Counted from the stretch's first letter, positions 1 to 9,660 are shown. The stretch: 64,000 bases of DNA from Amycolatopsis orientalis DSM 40040 = KCTC 9412 (GCF_000478275.1 NZ_ASJB01000028.1:1-64000), one strand, 5' to 3'. Notes: generated by a model from the sequence alone, not told the origin. Program-made: numbers and translations.

Positions 1-127
1 GCACTCGGCGGCCAACCACCCACCAGCCGACTGCAACCAACCTAATGGCCAAATACACCTAGCTCGTTGTGCCACGCTCCGAGGGGGGCGGCCGCCCGGC
101 CGTCTCCTCGGACGAAAGGACTCCACA

Positions 128-1414
128 GTGTCATCGAGACACACCTGGGTGGTGCGGGGTTCGGCGCTTCTGGCCGGTCTGACCGCCGCCGCCGGACTCG
201 CGACCGCGGCCCCCGCCGCGGCGGCGGAGCCGGTCCGGTTCACCACACCGGCGCCGACCGGCGACCACGCGATCGGCACCACCGAACTCCATCTGGTCGA
301 CAGCTCCCGGCCCGATCCCTGGAAACCGGATCGCCGCCGCGAACTCATGGCCACCGTGACCTATCCCGCGGACCGCCACGGCGACGGACCGCGGGCGCCC
401 TGGCTCAGCGACGCCATGGCCGACACACTGGACGACGGGCTGAACAGCCCGGCCTACCTCGACGTCCCGCCGGGCTCGATCGACTGGACGTCCGCGAAAC
501 GCCACGCGCGTACCGGCGCACCCGTGAGCCGGTGGGGCGGTCCGCGTCCGGTCGTCGTGTTCTCGCCCGGCTTCACCGTGCCGAGGGAATTCGACACCGT
601 CCTCACCGACGATCTGGCGAGCCGCGGATACGTCGTCGTCTCGCTCTCGCACACTTACGAGAGCATGGCCGTCGAGTTCCCCGGCGGCCGGATCGAGCGG
701 GCCCCGCAACGGGAACTGGATCCCGCGACGATGAAGACGGCCATCGACGCCAGGGTGGCGGACAGCCGGTTCGTCCTCGACCAGCTGACCCTCCTGGCAC
801 ACGGGGTGAACCCCGACGCCGGACACCGGACGCTGCCCCGCGGCCTCGGCCGGCTGCTCGACCTCTCCCGTATCGGCATGTTCGGGCATTCCTACGGCGG
901 GTTCACCTCCGGCGAAACGATGTACCACGACCGCCGGGTCGACGCGGGGATCAACCTCGACGGCGCGATGGCTTCCGCGTTCGGCTTCCCGGAAGGCACC
1001 CCGTACGTTCCGGGCGAGGTCGTCAAGCACGGACTCGACCGGCCGTTCCTGTTGATGGGCTCGGAACTCACCGATCCGGTCACCGGCAAGCCCGTGGAGC
1101 ACACGCACGCGAATCCCTACGACCGCAGCTGGGTCGAGTTCTGGGGGAACCAGCGGGGCTGGAAACGCGATCTACTGCTGCGCGGGAGCGCGCACATGGG
1201 CTACAGCGACCTGCAGGCCGTCGTCCCGCAGCTGGCCTCGCTCGTCAAACCGGAGAAGGTGCGCGCACTCATCGGCACGATCGACCCGCGCCGCTCCGTC
1301 GCCGCGCAGCGCGACTACATCAGCGCCTTCTTCGACCTGCATCTGAAGGGCCGGGACAGGCACCTGTTCGACCGCGAGTCGCCGCGCCATCCGGACGTCG
1401 GCTTCATCGACTGA
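128..1414 (+). CDS. Secreted alpha/beta hydrolase, PAF-acetylhydrolase-like
   Basis: A 428-residue exported serine hydrolase. A Sec signal peptide occupies about residues 1-33 (basic start, hydrophobic core, APAAAA before the likely cleavage site). The nucleophile elbow GHSYGG puts the catalytic serine near residue 255; the aspartate is probably in INLDGA and the histidine in SAHMGYSD. This order resembles the platelet-activating-factor acetylhydrolase II and lipase families. The GTG start is supported by AAAGGA 7 bases upstream. It stands alone and is followed 7 bases after its stop by a perfect palindrome. The substrate is unknown; ester or lipid hydrolysis outside the cell is inferred. Confidence 0.85.
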   Translation: MSSRHTWVVRGSALLAGLTAAAGLATAAPAAAAEPVRFTTPAPTGDHAIGTTELHLVDSSRPDPWKPDRRRELMATVTYPADRHGDGPRAPWLSDAMADTLDDGLNSPAYLDVPPGSIDWTSAKRHARTGAPVSRWGGPRPVVVFSPGFTVPREFDTVLTDDLASRGYVVVSLSHTYESMAVEFPGGRIERAPQRELDPATMKTAIDARVADSRFVLDQLTLLAHGVNPDAGHRTLPRGLGRLLDLSRIGMFGHSYGGFTSGETMYHDRRVDAGINLDGAMASAFGFPEGTPYVPGEVVKHGLDRPFLLMGSELTDPVTGKPVEHTHANPYDRSWVEFWGNQRGWKRDLLLRGSAHMGYSDLQAVVPQLASLVKPEKVRALIGTIDPRRSVAAQRDYISAFFDLHLKGRDRHLFDRESPRHPDVGFID

Positions 1415-1420
1415 CACGCG

Positions 1421-1469
1421 CGTGAAGGCCCCCTTCCCTCGGCTGAGCCGAGGGAAGGGGGCCTTCACG
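1421..1469. repeat. Family A palindrome, 49 bp, perfect
   Basis: Two 24-base arms meet around a single central G (1445). The outer part of each arm begins CGTGAAGGCCCCCTTCC. It starts 7 bases after the preceding stop codon. There is no T-tract, so it is not a classical intrinsic terminator, although an RNA hairpin could end transcription. Related copies lie at 4084, 14832, 15759, 21596, 30680, 31844 and 40114. Confidence 0.9.
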
Positions 1470-1481
1470 TAAATTGGCCAG

Positions 1482-1913
1482 GTGACCGAACCACGGAAAC
1501 CGATCGTCGAGATGCCGCTGCGCGTGCGCTACCACGAATGCGACGGGCAGGGCATCGTCTTCAACGCGCACTATCTCGCCTACGTCGACATGGCCATGTT
1601 CGACGTGGAGAAAACCCTCTTCGGCTCCCACAAGAACGCGCTGGAGCACGGCGCCGACCTCGTGGTCGCCGAATCGAACCTCCGCTACCACGCGCCGTGC
1701 CGCTACGACGAAGAACTGGTCATCGCCGTGTTCCTGGATCATCTCGGGACGACGTCGCTGATCGTCGACTTCGAGGTCCGCCGCGGCGGAACCCTGTGCA
1801 CCGAGGTGAAGACGCGCTACGTCTTCGTCGATCCCGTGACGCTGAGGAAGGCGGCGCCACCCGCGTCGGTGCGCGAGGCGTACGCCGCCCTCCTGCCCGC
1901 TCAGGCGGACTGA
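1482..1913 (+). CDS. Acyl-CoA thioesterase, 4HBT/YbgC hotdog family
   Basis: A 143-residue single hotdog domain, the usual length for YbgC/FadM-type thioesterases. The diagnostic N-terminal block reads YHECDGQGIVFNAHYLAYVD, matching the family pattern around the catalytic acidic residue and the VxNxxYL helix. It probably hydrolyses an acyl- or aroyl-CoA in the cytoplasm. The GTG start lies just behind the palindrome with little Shine-Dalgarno sequence. Its 3' end overlaps the convergent phosphatase gene by 13 bases. Substrate chain length cannot be read from the sequence. Confidence 0.85.
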   Translation: MTEPRKPIVEMPLRVRYHECDGQGIVFNAHYLAYVDMAMFDVEKTLFGSHKNALEHGADLVVAESNLRYHAPCRYDEELVIAVFLDHLGTTSLIVDFEVRRGGTLCTEVKTRYVFVDPVTLRKAAPPASVREAYAALLPAQAD

Positions 1914-3496
1914 ACGCCGGGGCGCCGATCCTCCACGACGTAACTGGCCCGTGTGCTGATCGGCGCGCCGGGGGTGTTGACGTACGGGACCACCCGGAAG
2001 TCGCTGCGCCAGCGCTGCCGGTTCACGTTCACCCGGACGTAGCCGCGCTGGTTGTTGAAGAACTTCATATGCGGGTTGGCCTTCAGCAGATTCTCCCCGG
2101 CCGGTGTCATGTCCGCGCCGTTGCCGCCGCTGGTGATCGACGTCCCGACGAACTCGCTCGCCACGGTGGGCGAACCCGGGTCGCCGAAGTCGCGCTTGAG
2201 GTCCCAGGCGTAGTTCTGGTGCCGGTCGCCGGTGATGACCACCAGGTTCCGCACCCCGCGGTCCTGCGCCGCGGCGAGGACGCGGTCGCGGTCGGCGACG
2301 TAGCCGTCCCACGGGTCGAGGTAGACGTTGGTGGCGGCACCCGCGTCGGTGTCGGTCTGCCCCATCGGTGCCTGGTTGCCGAGGATCTGCCACCGCGCGC
2401 GGGACCGGGAGAAGCCGTCGAGCAGCCAGTTCCGCTGCTCCGAGCCGAGCAGGGTGCGGTTCTCGTCGAACCGTTCGGTGCAGTTCGCCGACTGGCCGTC
2501 ACCGCAGGGCTGGTCGTCGCGGTACTGGCGGGTGTCGAGCATGGTGAACTCGGCGAGCGTGCCGTAGCTCAGCCGCCGGTGAAGCCGTGCGTCCGGGCCC
2601 TTCGGCAGCTGGGCGATTCGGTACGGCAGGTGCTCGTACATCGCCTGGAAGGCCTGGGCGCGGCGCTGGCGGAACACCGCCGGGTCCTGGTCGGGTTCGT
2701 TGTCAGCCTGCGAAAGGTCACCGGCCCAGTTGTTCTCCACCTCGTGGTCGTCGTTGACGTGGATCCACGGGAAGGCGGCGTGCGCGGCCATCAGCGGCGC
2801 TTCGGACTTGTAGAGCGCGTACTGGAGCCGGTAGCGCGCGAGGTCGAAGGTCTCGCCCTTGAACTGCGGTCCCACCGGCGTTCCGCGGCCGACGCCCGTG
2901 ACGCCGCTTTCGTAGAGGTAGTCGCCCAGGTGCACGACCAGGTCGAGGTCTTCGGCCGCCATGTGGTCGTAGGCGGTGAAGTGGCCCGCCTCCCACGACT
3001 GGCAGGACGCGAACGCGAAGTTCAGCTCACGCGGCGACGACCAGGCGACCGGCGCCGTCCGCGTCCGGCCGACCGGCGAGATCTCGCCGCCCGCGCGGAA
3101 CCGGTAGAAATACTGGTGATCCGGCGCGAGACCGTGGATCTCGGGGTGCACGGAGTGGCCGAGTTCGGGCGTGGCGACCACGGAGCCCCGGCGGATCACG
3201 CCGCGGAAGCGCTCGTCGACCGAGACCTCGTACTCGACGCGCACCGGCGTCCTCGGCATACCGCCGAAGCCGTCGGCCTCGTAAGGCTTCGGCGCGAGCC
3301 TGGTCCAGAGCACGACACCGCCGGGCAGCGGGTCACCCGACGCGACGCCGAGGGTGAAGGGGTTGCCGACACCGCGGGCGAGCGGCATCGCGCCGGCGGC
3401 GTTCCAGGCACCGGTCCCCAGCAGGACGGCGGCCGCGCCGGCGGAGCCGTAACCGAGGAAGCGGCGCCGCGACAGGGGATGAGGGAGTGAAGGCAT
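1901..3496 (-). CDS. phoD: PhoD-type alkaline phosphatase, Tat-exported
   Basis: About 531 residues from the ATG at 3496, which has AGGAGGG directly upstream; a longer frame exists but lacks this site. The N-terminus carries a twin-arginine signal (SRRRFLGYG) and a hydrophobic stretch. PhoD features follow: the N-terminal domain with GVASGDPLPGG and VLWTRLAP, then metal-site motifs FASCQSWE, HLGDYLYE, VNDDHEVENNW, DTRQYR, LGNQAPMGQ and ITGDRHQN. PhoD enzymes are Ca/Fe-dependent phosphodiesterases/monoesterases that scavenge phosphate outside the cell. No PHO box was located. It is divergent from trmL. Confidence 0.93.
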   Translation of the reverse strand: MPSLPHPLSRRRFLGYGSAGAAAVLLGTGAWNAAGAMPLARGVGNPFTLGVASGDPLPGGVVLWTRLAPKPYEADGFGGMPRTPVRVEYEVSVDERFRGVIRRGSVVATPELGHSVHPEIHGLAPDHQYFYRFRAGGEISPVGRTRTAPVAWSSPRELNFAFASCQSWEAGHFTAYDHMAAEDLDLVVHLGDYLYESGVTGVGRGTPVGPQFKGETFDLARYRLQYALYKSEAPLMAAHAAFPWIHVNDDHEVENNWAGDLSQADNEPDQDPAVFRQRRAQAFQAMYEHLPYRIAQLPKGPDARLHRRLSYGTLAEFTMLDTRQYRDDQPCGDGQSANCTERFDENRTLLGSEQRNWLLDGFSRSRARWQILGNQAPMGQTDTDAGAATNVYLDPWDGYVADRDRVLAAAQDRGVRNLVVITGDRHQNYAWDLKRDFGDPGSPTVASEFVGTSITSGGNGADMTPAGENLLKANPHMKFFNNQRGYVRVNVNRQRWRSDFRVVPYVNTPGAPISTRASYVVEDRRPGVQSA

Positions 3497-3606
3497 GAAG
3501 CCCTCCTGTGGTGGGATGGTCACGGGCGGCCTCATGCTCGTCCGCGTATATGGCCTCCCGGCCGCCCCCAGGCGAAGCGCCCGTGAACGAAAGACGATCA
3601 ACCCTC

Positions 3607-4068
3607 GTGTTCCGCATCCTGTTCTACCGCCCCGAAATCCCGCCCAACACGGGTAACGCGATCCGCTTGACCGCGAACACCGGCTGCGAACTCCACCTGG
3701 TGGAACCGCTCGGCTTCACGCTGGAGGACAAGCAGCTGCGGCGCGCCGGACTCGACTACCACGACCTCGCGCGCGTCCACGTCCACGCCGACCTCGACGC
3801 GGCGTGGGCCGCTCTGCTTCCCGCACGGGTCTACGCGTTCAGCGCGTCGGCGACGCGGCTGCACACCGATGTCGCGTATGAGCCCGGCGACGTGCTGATG
3901 TTCGGGCCGGAGTCGGCCGGGCTGCCTGCCGAGGTCCAGTCGGCCCCCGAGGTGACCGATCGGGTGCGGCTGCCGATGCTGCCGTCGAGCCGGTCACTGA
4001 ACCTGTCCAACACTGCGGCGATCAGCGTCTACGAGGCTTGGCGGCAGAACGGCTTCGCGACCCCGTGA
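3607..4068 (+). CDS. trmL: tRNA (cytidine(34)-2'-O)-methyltransferase TrmL
   Basis: A 153-residue SPOUT methyltransferase, the same size as E. coli TrmL, which methylates the wobble ribose of tRNA-Leu isoacceptors. The N-terminus RILFYRPEIPPNTGNAIRL and the following LRRAGLDYHDL match the TrmL signature; the trefoil-knot SAM motifs are MFGPESAGLP and LPMLPSSRSLNLSNTAA. The GTG at 3607 puts the conserved strand at the N-terminus. A GTG at 3583 would add eight residues and cannot be excluded. The gene is convergent with the VWA gene across a palindrome. Confidence 0.93.
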   Translation: MFRILFYRPEIPPNTGNAIRLTANTGCELHLVEPLGFTLEDKQLRRAGLDYHDLARVHVHADLDAAWAALLPARVYAFSASATRLHTDVAYEPGDVLMFGPESAGLPAEVQSAPEVTDRVRLPMLPSSRSLNLSNTAAISVYEAWRQNGFATP

Positions 4069-4083
4069 CACCCCTGGCCCCAA

Positions 4084-4138
4084 TGCTATGAAAGGTCCTT
4101 TCCTTGCAAATTTTGCAAGGAAAGGACCTTTCATAGCA
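4084..4138. repeat. Family A-like palindrome, 55 bp, perfect
   Basis: Arms of 27 bases (4084-4110 and 4112-4138) surround one central T. The arm contains TGAAAGGTCCTTTCC, an AT-richer variant of family A. It starts 16 bases after the trmL stop and 17 bases beyond the stop of the opposing VWA gene, a position suited to a bidirectional terminator. Confidence 0.9.
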
Positions 4139-4154
4139 CGCGCGGTAGGTGAAA

Positions 4155-5135
4155 CTAGGGCAGTCGCTGCCCCAGGAAGAGCGAAGCGGCGGCGCCGATC
4201 ATCAAGACCAAAGTCCCGATGATGACCCAAGGACGGCTCGCGTCGGCGTCCTTCAGCTCGTAACCGATCTGCTCGCCGAGGTCGTTGTACACGCGCTTCA
4301 GCTCGTCCGCGCTGGCCGCCTTGTAGAAGTCGCCGCCCGAAAGCCGCGCGATCTCCTCAAGCGACTCGTCGTCGACCTTCACGTCCTGCGGTTTGCCGTC
4401 GATGTCGACCGAACCGTGCGTGGTCCCGAACGAGATCGACGAGATCGGCACCTGGGCCTGCTTCGCGGCCTGGGCGGCGGTGTAGCCGCCTCGCGGTGCG
4501 TACAGGTCGTCGGGCACCGTCTGCTTGCCGTCGCTCATCAGGACGATCCGGGCGGGCGGCGGGCCTTCCGCGCCGCCGACGATCGCCGAGAAGCTCTCGA
4601 TCGACTGCAGTGCGGCGAAGATCCCTTCACCGGTCGCCGTCGACTGCGCGAGTTTCAGGTTGTCGATCGCCTTCACCACGCCACCGCGATCGGTGGTCGG
4701 CGCGACCAGCACGGTCGCCGTCCCCGCGAACGAGATCAGCCCGAGGTTCACCCCCGGCGTCATGTTCTGCGCGAACGAGCGCGCCGACTCCTGGGCCGCC
4801 TTCAGCCGGGTCGGGGCTACGTCGGTCGCCTCCATCGACAGCGAGGTGTCGATCACCAGCATCACGGTCGCCCGGTTGCGGGGCACCTTCTGCTCGGCGG
4901 TCGGCCCGGCGAGCGCGACCGTGAGCACCAGCAGCGAAAGCACGATCAGGATGGCGGGAACGTGCCGCACCCAGCCCTGGCTCTTCGGCGCGATCTTGTC
5001 CAGCAGTTCCAGGTTGGCGAACCGCATGGTGCGCTTGCGCCGGGCGCGCTGGGAGAGCACGTAGCCGACGGCCACGGCGACGACCGCGAGCAGCAGCAGG
5101 AACCACCACGGCGAGGCGAATCCGGTCAGGCTCAC
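4155..5135 (-). CDS. VWA-domain membrane protein, BatA/Rv1481-like
   Basis: A 326-residue membrane protein. Transmembrane helices lie at about residues 10-28 and 59-77, followed by a von Willebrand A domain whose MIDAS begins D96-T-S98-L-S100, and a last helix at about 300-320. This architecture matches aerotolerance protein BatA and mycobacterial Rv1481. Its GTG start overlaps the DUF58 stop by four bases (GTGA), so the two are translationally coupled. It is the last gene of the MoxR-DUF58-VWA operon. In this family the MoxR ATPase is thought to act as a chaperone on VWA partners; the client here is unknown. Confidence 0.92.
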   Translation of the reverse strand: MSLTGFASPWWFLLLLAVVAVAVGYVLSQRARRKRTMRFANLELLDKIAPKSQGWVRHVPAILIVLSLLVLTVALAGPTAEQKVPRNRATVMLVIDTSLSMEATDVAPTRLKAAQESARSFAQNMTPGVNLGLISFAGTATVLVAPTTDRGGVVKAIDNLKLAQSTATGEGIFAALQSIESFSAIVGGAEGPPPARIVLMSDGKQTVPDDLYAPRGGYTAAQAAKQAQVPISSISFGTTHGSVDIDGKPQDVKVDDESLEEIARLSGGDFYKAASADELKRVYNDLGEQIGYELKDADASRPWVIIGTLVLMIGAAASLFLGQRLP

Positions 5136-6076
5136 GCGACACCACCGGACCAGCGGCGCTTGCGGGCCACCACGAACCGGACCATGTCCGCGATCCAGTC
5201 CGAATCGGTGCGCAGCACCAGATGCGCGGCACCGGCCCGCCGCAGCGCGGCCGCGACCTCCTGCCGGTGAGCGTGCGCCGCGGCGCCGAATTCCTTGCGC
5301 AGCAAGGCCGAAGCGTGCACTTCGCGCTGTTTCCCTGTCTCCGGGTCGGCCAGCACGACGGTGCCCACGTCGGGCAGGTCGATGTCGCGCGGGTCGAGGA
5401 CTTCGATGGCGATGAGGTCGTGGTGCCCGCCGAGCGCGCGCAGCGGGCGCTGCCATTCCGTGTCGCCGAGGAAATCGGAGATCACGACCGCGAGCCCGCG
5501 ACGACGCGGCGGACGGCGCAGTTTCTCCAGCGCCGCCGCGAGATCGCCGCGGACGCCTTCCTCGGCACGCGGGGTCTCGGCGATCTTGCGGACCAGTCCG
5601 CGCGCGTGCGGAAGCCCGCCGCGGGCCGGGATACGCGTGATGCTGCCCGCCCCGTTCGAGACGAGCGCGCCGATCCGGTTGCCGCCCCCGCCGGTCAGGT
5701 GGGCGACCGCGGCCGTCGCGCAGACGACGAGGTCGCGCTTCTCGCACAGCGCGGTGCCGAAGTCGAGGCTCGCGGACACGTCCGCCACCAGCCACGTCTC
5801 CAGTTCGCGGTCGGCGACGGTCTCCCGGATGTGCGGGCTCGTCGTCCGCGCGGTGACCGCCCAGTCCATCCGGCGGACGTCGTCACCGGGCTGGTACGGC
5901 CGGGCCTCCCCCGGTTCGGAACCGGGTCCCGGCACCAGGCCGAGATGGTTGCCCTGCAGCAGACCGTCGAGACGGCGGCGCACGTCGAGTTCGAGCGTGC
6001 GCAGGCCCGCCTCCATCCGCTCCCCGCGGAGGACCGGCGGAGCCCAGGAAGGACGTTCGCCCTTCTCGTTCTTCAC
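5132..6076 (-). CDS. DUF58-domain protein of the MoxR operon
   Basis: A 314-residue soluble protein with the DUF58 hallmark RPYQPGDDVRRMDW at residues 59-72. A VWA-like fold follows, with VADVSASLDFG in place of a full MIDAS. The GTG start has AAGGAA six bases upstream and follows the moxR stop by nine bases. It matches mycobacterial Rv1480 in size and position. DUF58 proteins accompany MoxR ATPases almost everywhere and are thought to form a complex with them and the VWA protein. No enzymatic function is established. Confidence 0.92.
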   Translation of the reverse strand: MKNEKGERPSWAPPVLRGERMEAGLRTLELDVRRRLDGLLQGNHLGLVPGPGSEPGEARPYQPGDDVRRMDWAVTARTTSPHIRETVADRELETWLVADVSASLDFGTALCEKRDLVVCATAAVAHLTGGGGNRIGALVSNGAGSITRIPARGGLPHARGLVRKIAETPRAEEGVRGDLAAALEKLRRPPRRRGLAVVISDFLGDTEWQRPLRALGGHHDLIAIEVLDPRDIDLPDVGTVVLADPETGKQREVHASALLRKEFGAAAHAHRQEVAAALRRAGAAHLVLRTDSDWIADMVRFVVARKRRWSGGVA

Positions 6077-6085
6077 TCGGATTCC

Positions 6086-7156
6086 TTACCTGACGGGCGC
6101 GCCGGCCGGGACCGGGCCGCCTTGTCCGGCCCCGCCCTGCGGACGGGCCGAAACCTGCGGCAGCGGCACGGTCTGCAGCACCCGCGTGATGATGTGGTCG
6201 ATGGGGACGCCGTCGGCCAGCGCGTCGTAGGACAGCACGAGCCGGTGACGCAGCACGTCGGGGACGACGTCGACGACGTCCTGCGGCAGCACGTAGTCCC
6301 GGCCGCGGACCAGTGCCAGCGCACGGGCCGCGGCGATGATGCCGAGGCTCGCCCGCGGCGAGGCGCCGTAGGACACCCAGCCCGCGACGTCGGCGAGACC
6401 GTGGTCGTTCGGGGTACGGGTGGTGAGCACGAGGCGGACGACGTAGTCGACCAGCGCGTGGTGCACGAACACCTGCGAAGCGACGTTCTGCAGCCGGACC
6501 AGCTCGGCGGGGCTCAGCACCTCTTGCGGGGTGGGCGGGGTGACGCCCATCCGGTAGATGATCTCCCGCTCTTCCTCGGCGGTCGGGTACTCGACGACGA
6601 TCTTGAACAGGAACCTGTCGCGCTGCGCCTCGGGCAGCGGGTAGACGCCCTCGTTCTCGATCGGGTTCTGCGTGGCGAGCACGAGGAACGGGTCGGGCAT
6701 CGGGAAGGTCTGGCCGCCGATCGACACATGCCGTTCGGCCATCACCTCGAGCATCGCCGACTGCACCTTCGCGGGCGCGCGGTTGATCTCGTCGGCGAGC
6801 ACGAAGTTCGCCACCACCGGGCCGAGTTCGACGTCGAACCGCTCGGCGCCCTGGCGGTAGATCCGGGTGCCGAGGATGTCGGCGGGGACCAGGTCCGGGG
6901 TGAACTGCACCCGCGAGAACGAGCCGCCGACCACACGCGCGAAGGTCTCGACGGCGAGGGTCTTGGCGACGCCGGGGACGCCTTCGAGCAGGAGGTGCCC
7001 CCTGGCCAGCAGGCCGACCAGCATCCGCTCGACCAGCCTGTCCTGGCCGACGATGATCCGCTTGACCTCGAACACGGTCCGCTCCAGCAACTGGGCGTCC
7101 CGCGCCGGCGTTCCGGGCTGCTGCTGCGCGCCGTCGGCGTAGCCGGGCTCGGTCAC
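6086..7156 (-). CDS. moxR: MoxR-family AAA+ ATPase
   Basis: A 356-residue AAA+ ATPase. The GTG at 7156 was chosen because AGGAGG lies seven bases upstream; a longer frame has no such support. Walker A is GVPGVAKT (59-66), Walker B is LADEIN (about 120-125), sensor 1 is ATQNP (161-165), and the arginine-finger region is LPEAQRDRF. It is the promoter-proximal gene of an operon with DUF58 and VWA genes and equals mycobacterial MoxR1 (Rv1479) in context. MoxR proteins are chaperone-like ATPases involved in envelope and stress functions. Confidence 0.95.
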   Translation of the reverse strand: MTEPGYADGAQQQPGTPARDAQLLERTVFEVKRIIVGQDRLVERMLVGLLARGHLLLEGVPGVAKTLAVETFARVVGGSFSRVQFTPDLVPADILGTRIYRQGAERFDVELGPVVANFVLADEINRAPAKVQSAMLEVMAERHVSIGGQTFPMPDPFLVLATQNPIENEGVYPLPEAQRDRFLFKIVVEYPTAEEEREIIYRMGVTPPTPQEVLSPAELVRLQNVASQVFVHHALVDYVVRLVLTTRTPNDHGLADVAGWVSYGASPRASLGIIAAARALALVRGRDYVLPQDVVDVVPDVLRHRLVLSYDALADGVPIDHIITRVLQTVPLPQVSARPQGGAGQGGPVPAGAPVR

Positions 7157-7280
7157 TCGTGCCTCCTGTGTTCCCCGCTTGCGTTCTTGCGTCCGGATGT
7201 GACCGTAGTGGTCGGTGGCACAGCCGTTCGTGAAGGTAGCCAACCGGACCACCGGTATGACCGCTGTGAAGGGCTTCCGC

Positions 7281-9548
7281 TCACGTCAGCCCCCGGTCCT
7301 TCCGGAACTCCGCCAGGTCGTCCCACGCCTGCCGCGGATGCATCGCCATCCGCCGCCGGACGACGGCGAGCCGGTGCAGCCCGGGCTCCAGCCGGTCACC
7401 CGTCAGGGTGTCGTCGAAGATCTCCAGTACCGTCGCACAGAACAGTACGAAACAGCCGCTGTGCCACCGCAGGTCGCTGATCGGCACGATGGTGTCGGCA
7501 TCGGTTTCGACCAGGCGCACGGCGAGTTCGACCAGGTCGACCGGTGCATTCGTACCCGGGATGGCGAGCAGGTCCGTGGTCAGCGCGATCAGTTCGGGCG
7601 AATTTTCCAGACCGGCCGCCGTCGAAGTGAAGGCCCGGGTCTTACCCGCCATCTCCCCGGCGACAAGGCTGCGCGCGACGGTCTCCAACGACGGCTGGTA
7701 AACCTCGTTCGCCAGGTCGACCATCTCCACGACGTACCGTTTGAGTTCCCGGGGCAGCCCGCCCGACAGGCAGTGCGTCAGGTAGCAGAACTGCTCGGAG
7801 ATCCCCCTCAACCGCAGGGCGACCCACAACCTGCTTTCGTCCAAAGTGAACGGTTCGAGCCGCACCATCTCCGAGAACGCGCTGTCGAAGGCGTCCCGCA
7901 CGCCGAGCCCGCGCTGCTCGAAGCCCAGCACCGCGTCGTCCGAAACGGACACGAAGAACAGGCAGCCGGGGACGTCGAAGACACCCTTCACATCGTTGAT
8001 GAACTGATGCGCCTTCTCGGGCTCCCCGATCTTGTCCAGTTCGTCGATCGCGATCACGACGCGCCCGGCGACCTTCTCCGCGGCGAGCCGTTCGGCAGCC
8101 AGTTCGGCGAACTCCCGGAACTTGTCGACGACCTCGGGATGCGTGAGCTGCTGCTCGGCACGCTGGGTCGACCAGGTCCGGCCCGCCTCACCCTTCAGCG
8201 GCATGCTGAGCTTCCCGGACCATCCGGTCGTGTAGGTCTGCAGGAACCGGATCCGGTCGAGTTGCTGCCTGGTGATGCGCTGCAGCTGGTTGAGATCCGC
8301 TTCTCCCCACCGCGCGATGGCGTACAGGAGCTGCTTCAGGAGAACCCTGAGCAGGCCGAAGGCCGCCCCCACCAGGACAAGGGCCAAGACACCGGCGGCC
8401 AGCAAGCGCCGGACCGGAAGTGCGGCCCACATCCGCCGCGGCGTGAAGCCGCCGTCCAGAACGTCGGTACCGAAAGCCGCGAGCTCGGAAAAGGCTCGCT
8501 GAGGACTTCCACCCCACAGCAGCCAAACAGCCACCAGGGCGACGCCGACCTTCAGGAGGAACGAGCCCGACCGTCGTACCAGCCCCCACCACGCCGTCCA
8601 CCGGTGAGCACGATCCGCCGGCCTGACGAGCTCTGGCGGGATCGCCGCGAGCACGGCCTTGCACAGCAACGCGTGCAGGTGCAGCACGAAGTCACGGGCT
8701 TCGTAGGCTGCGGGCGCCGAAGCGACCACCACCAGCGGCGGGGCATGGCCCGCCTGGCTGAGCAGCCCTCGTTCGAGCGATCGGATCGACGTGGTCTTCC
8801 CCGCGCCCCGGGACCCCGCCAGCGCGACGGCCACCGAGTCGGCGCGATCGATGATCCGCCGCAGCCTCTTGACCGCCTCCGTGCGCACGAGGTCGGGTCC
8901 GAAGACCTTGTCGAACGAGCCCGGCCCGGCAAAACTCAGAGTCGTCCGGTCGTAGGTGAGCCGGTTGTCCCGGATGTAGGCACGGAGTTCCGGCATGACG
9001 ACCTCGCGGAGCACGTGGTCCCGGCGGTCGCCGAGCGCGATCATGTCCGGATGCGGAATCACTTCCGCGCGCTGGTCCTTGTCCCTGACGAACAACAAGG
9101 GAAGCCGGCGGGCGATCACCCCTGCCGCCAGCACGGCGACGCAGAGAAAACCGAGTATGCCGAACGCCTTCAAGAACAGCGGCATCGCCTGCCAGGCGAG
9201 TTGCAGGAGACTGAGGTAGCCCGTCACCATGATTCCGGCGACCGTCAGTACCCGCGCTTCGTGAAAGACCAGCGCCGGGGACGAGCGTCGCCGGAAGACG
9301 TGTCTTGCCCGTTCCCTCTCCAACTTGACCCTCACGAACGCCGAAGCGCTGGCGAGGACCGCTTCCCGTGCCTCCTCGGCACGCAGTTCCTCCAGTTTCA
9401 GCGCGTCCGAGATCTCGTCCGTGACCAGGGCCTCGTCGACCAGTTCTTCCAGGATCAGCCGGGTGGACCAGGTGTCGAAATCGTCGAAGAAGGCGTCGCT
9501 GTCGAGGAGAACGCTCGCGTGGTTCGGTTCCGTGGGCGGCTCGTTCAC
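7281..9548 (-). CDS. KAP-type P-loop NTPase with membrane helices inside the NTPase domain
   Basis: A 755-residue membrane-associated NTPase. An N-terminal helical region is followed by two hydrophobic segments (about 102-120 and 128-147). Walker A is GSRGAGKT (245-252) and Walker B is VVIAIDELDKI (497-507). Two further transmembrane helices (about 330-347 and 382-402) lie between them, the arrangement typical of KAP NTPases such as PifA and Kidins220. The GTG start has a weak ribosome site. It sits between moxR and mobA, where mycobacteria have none, suggesting acquisition. KAP members include a phage-exclusion protein, but no specific role can be assigned. Confidence 0.75.
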   Translation of the reverse strand: MNEPPTEPNHASVLLDSDAFFDDFDTWSTRLILEELVDEALVTDEISDALKLEELRAEEAREAVLASASAFVRVKLERERARHVFRRRSSPALVFHEARVLTVAGIMVTGYLSLLQLAWQAMPLFLKAFGILGFLCVAVLAAGVIARRLPLLFVRDKDQRAEVIPHPDMIALGDRRDHVLREVVMPELRAYIRDNRLTYDRTTLSFAGPGSFDKVFGPDLVRTEAVKRLRRIIDRADSVAVALAGSRGAGKTTSIRSLERGLLSQAGHAPPLVVVASAPAAYEARDFVLHLHALLCKAVLAAIPPELVRPADRAHRWTAWWGLVRRSGSFLLKVGVALVAVWLLWGGSPQRAFSELAAFGTDVLDGGFTPRRMWAALPVRRLLAAGVLALVLVGAAFGLLRVLLKQLLYAIARWGEADLNQLQRITRQQLDRIRFLQTYTTGWSGKLSMPLKGEAGRTWSTQRAEQQLTHPEVVDKFREFAELAAERLAAEKVAGRVVIAIDELDKIGEPEKAHQFINDVKGVFDVPGCLFFVSVSDDAVLGFEQRGLGVRDAFDSAFSEMVRLEPFTLDESRLWVALRLRGISEQFCYLTHCLSGGLPRELKRYVVEMVDLANEVYQPSLETVARSLVAGEMAGKTRAFTSTAAGLENSPELIALTTDLLAIPGTNAPVDLVELAVRLVETDADTIVPISDLRWHSGCFVLFCATVLEIFDDTLTGDRLEPGLHRLAVVRRRMAMHPRQAWDDLAEFRKDRGLT

Positions 9549-9660
9549 CGGCCTATGATGCCGAACCGCACCGAGAGGTTCCCTGCCGCTCTGGTCTCCC
9601 GCGTCGGAAGTCCGTGCCGGAAGCCCGTGCCGGTCACGACCGGTGGATCAACGACCGAGC

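Noticed and set aside
7281..9548. AAA+ or STAND-type NTPase
   Set aside because: The placement of membrane helices between Walker A and Walker B and the IDELDKI motif fit KAP better; no NACHT or sensor regions were seen.
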